This document shows positions 57,153 to 64,000 of a stretch of DNA of 64,000 bases, one piece after another (the stretch's first letter is position 1; the number at the start of each line of letters is the position of its first letter). The stretch covers positions 85,480 through 149,479 of the forward strand of contig SJOL01006435.1 in NCBI GenBank assembly GCA_004794785.1, read 5' to 3'. Under the pieces are notes generated by a model, which made no database searches, was not told where the DNA came from, and saw only the letters and a program-made list of their open reading frames with translations. The stretch comes from Opisthorchis felineus. Its lineage: Eukaryota; Platyhelminthes; Trematoda; Opisthorchiida; Opisthorchiidae. The position numbers and the translations under genes are program-made.

Positions 57153-58541
57153 ATTAAATGAACTTCAGTGATTTTGGTCCTTCTTTCAAACGTAGCATGG
57201 AGCATCGGAAAGCCTTGCGCATACAATGCACTAGTTGGTTACCACTCGGTTTTGAAAGCGCCCGCATAGTATCCAACGCCTGGAAAACGGTCTCTCTGTT
57301 GTTTGTAGAACGAACCGACCAAGCGCATTCCTAGTACCGGCTTCCCAACATGAGCGTCGCCGTGTACTCCAAAGTAAAACGAATCGCTCAATGAAAAGAC
57401 TTCATGCTATCACTTCACACTATATTTCTGCAACATAAAACATGTTGTCTTAACTGCCAATCAGCTACTAAGCTGCCTGGAAAACATCAGAATCACCAGA
57501 GGAAACTGTGCAGTTGTGACGAGATCGACCATCATGAACTAAAAACACGGATCGGTAGGAAATAACGGACAAAGTCAAGCGCGAAGATTACTTGCGTGAG
57601 CACACGCACGAACACAATGGTGCCACGCATCAGGCTAATTGGCAGCTACACCGGCCCACGAGTGAACAGGGACCATTAATGCAGAATAACACTGGCAACA
57701 AGAGGACAGTACTGCTAAGGTATAACTGAATTCTCAACTAACCTCCTCAAGACTATCAAAGATCCCTTGCAGCTGTAGCCTTGTCACGTACATCAAACGA
57801 AAGAAAAACCATGGTTTCCCCTGCGATCAGTGAAGTCACTCAAATTTACCCGAAAGTTTAAAGATGGTAACCACTGAATACTACTGTGCCGTAATTATAA
57901 GGTTCCTTAGTGTCCTGGGCAAGGTGACTGGCCTTTTATTACAAAATTTTAGGCTAGCTTTTGTACGTACTATCGTCCAACCTTCCAGAGTTGTTTCCTC
58001 TGAAAAGCAGCTGACCTACCAGGTGTAGATTTTATCACTCCCCGTTGAAAAAGCGAGAACAGCCGCATAACGTTTCCGTTGGCTTTTCGGATGTCGTCAG
58101 CATTGCGCGTTTCGTTAATTCCGAATCGCGATTTTTAGTCCCTTTATTTCAAATGTTACATCGTCAAATCTGACTTTTCAGTGAGAAACGGCGACGGCCA
58201 GATCTCACAAAAACTTTGTTGTCTTGACCCCGCTTTCGCCGTTTCCTTCCGAATTTTTTGTTCCACCAAGATACTCGACTGTGTACCAAGCATAAGGATT
58301 TTCACTCAAAATCTAGTCTCACAAAAAGGGCTAAATATTTGATGCAAAGCCCTACATGAAAAGAAATTCAGTATCAGGGGAAAACATCTCAGAAGTCACT
58401 AAAATGTTATCCAGGTCATTGAAAAGATCAAAAGAATCTTAGTTACCAAAAAAGGAGTCTTTCGAGTCCTGTTCTTACCTGTATAGAGCTTCAATGAGTT
58501 CCTAGAAATACTTTCTCATGGTGTTGATTTTCTTTACACAG

Positions 58542-58751
58542 ACGTCACTTTGTACCACAACATCTGATAAAATGCGCACTGGGGGTTTGTATAACGGTTA
58601 TACTTACAAACGCTCACCAGTGCGCCTTGCAAGAGGATGGACGGGAACCATAATTTTCATGTGCTCAAGGGTCCTTGAAGGTCAACCATATTTGGCCCTG
58701 AAACTGAAAATACATACCTCGTTTTACAAAATGTTTCAGCGCGTTGATTGA
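58542..58751 (+). CDS. Candidate terminal exon, unknown product
   Basis: A near-ideal acceptor (GTTGATTTTCTTTACACAG) opens a 69-codon frame to TGA: TSLCTTTSDKMRTGGLYNGY, KRSPVRLARGWTGTIIFMCS and ALKLKIHTSFYKMFQRVD. No donor lies within it. No partner exon or polyadenylation signal was found nearby. Confidence 0.33.
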   Translation, partial: TSLCTTTSDKMRTGGLYNGYTYKRSPVRLARGWTGTIIFMCSRVLEGQPYLALKLKIHTSFYKMFQRVD

Positions 58752-59256
58752 CTCAGTGTAGATAAGACTTAGAGACGAACAAACGAATCCTGCGAAAGCA
58801 AGGGGCTTCGTTCTCAAAAACGGGCAACCTGAATTTAGGACTTATTGATCGATGCGATTAATCAAATGATTGAACGAAGGACCTCCCCATTAATCTTCTT
58901 GGCGTGTTTGTTGGAGTTTTTGTCGCACACTCTTTCGGCAAGCAATTCAGTGCCCCACTGTCATGCCTATCTCGTCTCTTTACATCCTTTGCGCCTTGTC
59001 AGCTGTAGGATAGATTCGCCGCGGCAGAGGACTCAACAGAACTTCGACCGTTGACAGGACAGCCGCTCAGTGAATGATAGCTCGGATCCAACTGTCTGTC
59101 AAGATCAGCCACCTAGGGTAAAAATTATGACGAGTCCCAGTCAAGTTTAGGTTTAACAGTAGTTTCTGGTTCTATCTGGAGACTGTAACTGATACAAAAA
59201 GCGTGTATTGTAGGAGTTAATCCATCAAATCATTAATTATACATGTACGCATATCG

Positions 59257-59282
59257 GGATCTTTTCCAGATAAGCCCCGCCA
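59257..59282 (+). repeat. Merlin terminal inverted repeat, left
   Basis: 26 bases starting GGATCTTTTCCAGATAAGCC and ending CCGCCA; identical in reverse complement to 60392-60417. Confidence 0.93.
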
Positions 59283-59352
59283 AAAAATTAACCCCCGCCA
59301 CCCAAAAAAGATTAGAAAAAAGAGGATATGAAATTTGTACTTTTAGTTTTTA

Positions 59353-60225
59353 TTAAAGAAGGTGAAATTGGGAGATGTCATTAATAATTTGCATGAAAAG
59401 GTCCGTTTTTCGGTACTTTTGCCTCCAAACGAACTCACACAAGTAGCTGTCCACTAAAGATCGGTGTGTGCCGCATTGGCGTTTATTCTGCATCTTGTAG
59501 ACGTGCCAAAGAGATTCGATGGTTTGTGTGTGAGCTCCAGTCGTTGGATCCACAAAGTTTTCGGTATGATTAACCGTTTCATGAGTATAATTCATGTCAA
59601 TCATCGTTTCAATTCCTTGGTATGATGCCCACATATCGGAGATCGTGATTGAGCCGGGAGCGATGCAGGCCTGGATTGTGTCCATCAAAGTGGCCGCAGT
59701 TCGATCTGGCACTGCATACATGAACACCTCTTTAGTTTCCCGGCAGATCCCTCCGAAAATCCACTGCTGGGGAAGGACTCGCCCTGCGTGGTTTTTACGG
59801 CGAGATATTAGCGTTTCATCGATCTCGACGTGTAGACCTGGGCCGCCGATAACTGTTGGAGTCTGCAAAAGCCGCCAGGCGCAAACTTCGCGAAGAAAGT
59901 TCTTCCAGTCAACAGCGGTCGTGTGGCTTATAGATAATTCCTCTGAGCAGAATTTGATTTTTGCCAAATTTTTGGACCAGCAATAAATGAATAGAATTAC
60001 TGTCCTAAACTCCATCCTAGACCGCTCCAGCCAAGTTCCCTTTCGAAGACCGATTTCTTGCCGACACTGTCGGGCATTACACCTCCACCTGTTAGAAACA
60101 GTTGAAAGTGTCATTTGGTGGCCACTGTTGCATAAACGTTGCTGATGGATCACTCCGTGGCTTTGCAAAAAACGTATTGCCGTCTCCTTGTCATGAACGA
60201 GAGTTGAAAGCGTCAGAAAGTTCAT
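59353..60225 (-). CDS. Merlin (IS1595/ISXO2-like) DDE transposase, intact
   Basis: 290 codons from ATG at 60225 to a stop at 59353, with no frameshift or stop. The N-terminal region has Cys32, Cys49 and Cys54 plus His36 in a zinc-ribbon-like arrangement (LCNSGH, RCNARQC), probably for DNA binding. The RNase H-like core follows: VEIDETLISRRK with catalytic Asp136, an FGGICRETKEVFM beta strand, TISDMWASYQG with Asp197, and AHTQTIESLWHVYK with Glu237, then a basic C-terminus. The length agrees with known Merlin transposases (about 270-330 residues). It would act in the nucleus, cutting at the 26-bp ends. The intact frame suggests recent arrival; the unequal target duplications suggest some age. 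Confidence 0.95.
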   Translation of the reverse strand: MNFLTLSTLVHDKETAIRFLQSHGVIHQQRLCNSGHQMTLSTVSNRWRCNARQCRQEIGLRKGTWLERSRMEFRTVILFIYCWSKNLAKIKFCSEELSISHTTAVDWKNFLREVCAWRLLQTPTVIGGPGLHVEIDETLISRRKNHAGRVLPQQWIFGGICRETKEVFMYAVPDRTAATLMDTIQACIAPGSITISDMWASYQGIETMIDMNYTHETVNHTENFVDPTTGAHTQTIESLWHVYKMQNKRQCGTHRSLVDSYLCEFVWRQKYRKTDLFMQIINDISQFHLL

Positions 60226-60391
60226 TTAAGGTTTTACGTCCGAACGGAGAAAATTTTTGCACAAAATGAGCCTAGATGCGGATAAGGAATTGTTTTCATC
60301 AAAAATAGGTCAAGGTTGTGTGCGTACATTAAATTGGAGCTGGCAAAAAGTGGCGGGGCTTAACTTTTCGCGCATGCACTTTTTGCATGAG

Positions 60392-60417
60392 TGGCGGGGC
60401 TTATCTGGAAAAGATCC
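60392..60417 (-). repeat. Merlin terminal inverted repeat, right
   Basis: Perfect inverse of 59257-59282. The core GTGGCGGGGCTTA is repeated 41 bases inward (60350-60362), giving two transposase-site-like motifs at this end. Confidence 0.93.
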
Positions 60418-60537
60418 GTATATTGTATGGGAGTATTACATGCATTAATGAGGTTCTCCCGACTCAGCGAAATTCTGGACTACTTCTGACATTTCTTCTA
60501 TGTTTATTCGACAGTATTTCGGTGTTTGGTTAGCCGA

Positions 60538-60697
60538 ATGATTGTACAGAATATCTTGACCTTTGTGCGGAGCAAATAACCAACCACGTTCACAATATTT
60601 GCATCACTGATTCATTGATGATTGTACAGAATATCTTGACCTTTGTGCGGAGCAAATAACCAACCACGTTCACACTATTTGCATCACTGATTCACTG
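60538..60697 (+). repeat. 80-bp tandem duplication, two copies
   Basis: The unit beginning ATGATTGTACAGAATATCTT occurs at 60538 and again at 60618. The copies differ at only about two positions (CACAATATTT versus CACACTATTT; ATTCATTG versus ATTCACTG). It lies about 120 bases outside the Merlin right end. It is non-coding and recent. Confidence 0.93.
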
Positions 60698-60719
60698 ATC
60701 GCATATTTTTCCAATGTTA

Positions 60720-62700
60720 TGCTACTGTCGAAAAAGAAAGCCCTCGTTCCGTAGTACCTCGGGTGCTCATTGGATGCCACCAGTGAAGAATTTCCTGTAC
60801 CGTAAGACCGATAAAGTGAGGGTGCGACATAAATCAATAGGAAGACTGACCAATCTTATGAGTGGAACACAGTCATGTGTTGTGACCACTTATCCACTCC
60901 TGAACAAATACTACATATCCGTATTGACCGATCGATTACGAAAAGGACCACAATATGGTCCAATTTAGAAGACATGGAAAGGGCCCAGTAGCGGCATTCC
61001 GGTCGTATCCCACAGGTGTTTTACTATGCTGCTTGAATGTGAGTCTTAATTTGCATTTTTCGAACGACAAGTTTTCTAACTCGTATTTTGATTCCGATAC
61101 AAAAACTGTACTTGACACTCGTAATCAATTCTCAATCTCAGGAGACCAGTCTTAAAGTTTCGTCCCAAACCAGGATATAGTGTGTTTAGTTGGAAGTAAG
61201 TAAGTGGGTGAAATCAATTCGATCCATCCGCAGTCATCAAATGCCGAACACAAAAGCCACCGTTAGACAGATGCAGCAGGATCGAAGAAATCTACCAAGA
61301 CAAATCAAACTATACTATCACATCCTGCTTTATAAAAGAAAACCAAAGTGTCCGTGAGCATTCGTGCGTTTCATTTTGAACCGAAACGTATTTTTTCAGA
61401 TCCCGTCGAAAGTCTGATGAGTACTGCGTCACCATTGCTGACAAGGTCACAGAAAATTGGAAACTATAAAAGGGACTCGCCTTCAGCATGAGTATTGACT
61501 TATTTACTAATTCGAGAAAGTCAGTGGCAGAGCATAGCCGAAGTTAAGTCAACTAGACAACATCATATAAAAGCTAAAATTTCGGCATATACCGGGCTTT
61601 GTTGGATTTTGTCTGTCCACGCACATTCGGGGAAGTATAACAACAGTCTTTAGCCAATCACGCGATCTCAATCAGCAGGATACTATGCAGTACAAAATTC
61701 ATATTTAGCCTATATTTCCCGTCCGACACTGGTATATTAGCATGTACGTCGTGTGTGCAGCTGACCCACTTACCCATACATGTTAATACCCCGTATGCCG
61801 AGCCACCCCGACTTGTTTTGTCATGGTTTTCGTGTGATTGCACCGCCAATCAGAGTCACGAGACTGGCCCCGGAAGCGACGACCGCAACCCACACTAACG
61901 AATCAACATTCCGCTCGTCGTTGTTCGGTTTGCGGACTTTGACACTGCGCTGTGCCGGTCAGCGATGAACTTGCGCAGTTTTTGACGTCACGAGCATGGA
62001 CAACTGAGGTTTGCTGTACAGCTTTGCTCACCTCTGTGTAAATAGTGCCGTAGATTTTAGAGCCCAATTCTTCCTTTTGATATTCAGGATCCCCAAACCT
62101 ACGGGTGACTCAAAGTTCCGCATTGGGATTGATTTAAATTCGAGGTCCTCATCTAAATGTTGAACTTGGTAATGGTGAGACTAGCGCTCAACTGTCTTTA
62201 TGAACCTTCTAAGTAGTGTGGCATCAACCGACCTAAATCGATGTGCCGAACGGCAAGGGTAAAGTTGAATATCATCGCGGCACTTTGTGATTCAAATCTA
62301 ATATTCTAACATCAGGTTCAGAACTTCTGACGATCAGTACGTGGTGTAGCATTCCGATGAATCGTATACTAAATGTATGTATTGAAATAAACTATAACTT
62401 CAAAGTGAAATTGTGGCATTTCAATGACCAAAGACACATGACAACTACGAACCGATAAGTATTCCTAGAATTCCTCACGCTCCGCGTTTAGACCTCCCAT
62501 TGATTTGTCAGCTAAATCGTTTTGCCGCATACCACTCTCAAAATCTCTACCGTCAGGATGCACATTCTGTCGCAGTTCACCGGTACCTAAACCGAGTAGG
62601 GTCCGAGAATACGGGGAGATGGTTTACAGCTAAAGAGAAATCCAACGCTAATGTGTTTCAGTGCTTCCATTCCTCAGAAACATGAACACATTTTGATCGA
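60720..62700. other. Non-coding stretch
   Basis: Short frames only, and no splice-supported exon or shared repeat seen before the RTE tail at 62.7 kb. Confidence 0.35.
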
Positions 62701-62744
62701 TACACTTCAGCGGGGAGTTTAATCGATGGCTGATTCTGCTCAGG

Positions 62745-63118
62745 CTCCAGGTGCACCTGCAATGCGTAAGTCGGTCGCGGAGAACCTCCAACGGGACCTG
62801 CTATGGTGACTCGGCCATGTGCTGCGCACGCCGAAACATCGTCTACCGAGACGAATGTTAGTCGCGCTGTCAGGTCCCTTCCAGACTACCTGATCGAGCG
62901 TTTAAAGGTGTAAGCAACCCAGGATGCTTGCGTCAGGCTATCACCACACCCTTCCTCATCCATTTATTTTTCACCTAAAGGCCTTCAATCTATTTGAATA
63001 ATCTTTTTATTTGTACGGCTGTGGAGTATCAGCATCAAAATTGATGTTGCTGTTTTTGATACTTATTATTATTATTATTGTCATTATTAGTATTATTATC
63101 ATTATTATTATTATTTTT
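62745..63118 (+). mobile_element. RTE-type retrotransposon tail, second copy, with ATT repeat
   Basis: Translation gives RKSVAENLQRDLLW, a stop, then LGHVLRTPKHRLPRRML (62768-62850), the same motif as RLGHVLRMPKHRL at 6.24 kb. Coding similarity then breaks off, probably through deletion. The 3' end TGTACGGCTGTGGAGTATCA, GCATCAAAATTGATGTTGCTG aligns with TGTACGGAAGTGGAGCGTCA at 6.63 kb. It finishes in a (TTA)n-rich simple repeat (63062-63118), the kind of tail RTE elements leave. Confidence 0.72.
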
Positions 63119-63129
63119 ACTACTATTCA

Positions 63130-64000
63130 GCTCCGTTGACCATTTGGACCAATGAAAAAGCAACATGTGGTAGTTGCGTGACTGTTGCGCGTGCATCAAC
63201 TGATATGGGATCCACGCATAAGAGCTGACCTTGACCAAGCATTGGTCGTTTGATTGAGGATTCCTATTGGTCTGTAGGTCGACTTGTCTCCTGATTGGCG
63301 GGTGCCTGTGCAGCCCTGTGCCGTAACTTTTGTTGGTTTGTCTCCACAGTGTGCCCCCTTTCTTGACCCGTTTGTCTGACGATCGAGGTTGATTCAGTAT
63401 TAGCGCTGAGCTGGTGGACCCTCGCTGGTAGCGGTGAGTAGGCAGGATGGATTTAGCTATGCCGGCCGGTTGAATAGTTTGGAGGGAATTACCCCTCGTC
63501 TCTTGCGCTTTCGGGCGCCAAAACCCTCATGCTTTCTAGTGTATTTTTTAAGCAGATATACGGAAACAACAGATAGTAGGTGCTGAGCACTCTATCCCAC
63601 ACAAAGTAAACATATGATTTTTTCAGTTAACGTAGGAAAACAGAAATACGAAACACCAAATAAGTGCCATTTTCGCGAATTTTGAAGAGAATATTTGGGT
63701 AGAACAATTTTATGGTATGCAATTCTGGAGGCCATTTCTGGTAAATAAGCTTTTGTTGTCAAAGAACAAGAATTTCAGCATGCCATTTTCGTGACAGCTC
63801 ACCTTGTTTGTGCCTTCGGTATTTTGCACCAGCTTTTTGGCACTCGTTGCTTACAATCCGGAAAATTACATCGTATTCAGTACACACTGGTGATATAACA
63901 CAGACAGCGCCTTTAGGTTGGCAGACGGAACAGTCAGCTGACACAAAAATCTTATGCAGCATCTCTGCAGAAGCAGAGGACAGTGCTGTTGATCACAGCT
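63130..64000. other. Non-coding stretch at the right edge
   Basis: A minus-strand frame 63759-63962 (MLHKIFVSADCSVCQPKGAV) has Cys pairs and a coding-like look but no confirmed splice sites; it could be a truncated exon continuing outside the window. Nothing else is supported. Confidence 0.28.

Larger units (their letters stand above)
59257..60417 (-). mobile_element. Merlin DNA transposon, structurally complete
   Basis: The element is 1161 bp with perfect 26-bp terminal inverted repeats (59257-59282 and 60392-60417) starting GGATCTTTTCCAGATAAGCC. It contains one uninterrupted transposase gene. Flanks GCATATCG (59249-59256) and GTATATTG (60418-60425) agree at six of eight positions, the differences both C/T, consistent with the 8-9 bp target duplication typical of Merlin. 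A second inner inverted pair TTAACCCCCGCCAC / GTGGCGGGGCTTAA lies just inside the ends. Merlin elements are cut-and-paste transposons related to the bacterial IS1016/IS1595 group and were first described in animals including schistosomes. Confidence 0.93.

Noticed and set aside
63035..63238. Asn-rich frame on the minus strand
   Set aside because: It is produced by the ATT/TTA simple-repeat tail of the RTE copy.
1..64000. CRISPR arrays, operons, ribosome binding sites
   Set aside because: No regularly spaced direct repeats and no prokaryotic gene arrangement; splice signals and SINEs show eukaryotic DNA.

Overview
This is eukaryotic nuclear DNA: intron-rich, gene-poor and packed with degraded transposable elements, with no bacterial operon structure. 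The repeat set (a tRNA-derived SINE, RTE-type LINE tails, Penelope-like elements with hammerhead-like motifs, a Merlin DNA transposon, a fold-back family), moderate GC, short exons with GTAAGT/GTGAGT donors and one apparent 31-nt intron suggest a parasitic flatworm. A trematode, possibly an opisthorchiid fluke, is my best guess. That is an inference from repeat types and gene structure, not an identification.

Genes were read from splice signals, open frames and phase agreement between neighbouring exons. (1) The left end, minus strand, carries an exon with the first transmembrane segment of a small-conductance Ca2+-activated K+ (SK/KCNN) channel. The rest of the channel lies left of base 1. 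Candidate upstream exons follow at 1.3-1.7, 7.3, 8.2-8.5, 16.7-17.1, 21.2 and 24.1 kb and would encode a long low-complexity N-terminus. (2) A plus-strand gene of unknown family has exons at about 13.4, 14.4, 14.7, 16.2, 18.6, 19.3, 22.3 and 23.1 kb (stop at 23.34 kb), interleaved with the minus-strand exons. (3) A second minus-strand gene runs from about 52 kb to a stop at 34.5 kb through nine exons; its product is not recognised. (4) Two short plus-strand gene models lie in its large intron, at 44.5-45.0 and 48.2-48.8 kb.

Mobile DNA: a structurally complete Merlin element (59.26-60.42 kb) has an uninterrupted 290-codon DDE transposase, 26-bp perfect terminal inverted repeats and a probable 8-bp target duplication. 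A Penelope-like element (41.0-43.2 kb) encodes a broken reverse transcriptase plus GIY-YIG endonuclease and is bracketed by inverted copies of one terminal repeat that carries a hammerhead-like motif. Three further hammerhead-like repeats lie at 21.0, 26.2 and 32.9 kb, and another Penelope RT remnant at 26.5 kb. RTE-type tails lie at 5.9-6.7 and 62.7-63.1 kb. There are five SINE copies, four fold-back copies, one dispersed 28S rRNA fragment (40.4-40.7 kb) and an 80-bp tandem duplication.

Exon boundaries come from sequence inspection only. Apart from the SK channel and the transposon proteins, the products are unnamed, and the long intergenic or intronic stretches may hide further short exons.
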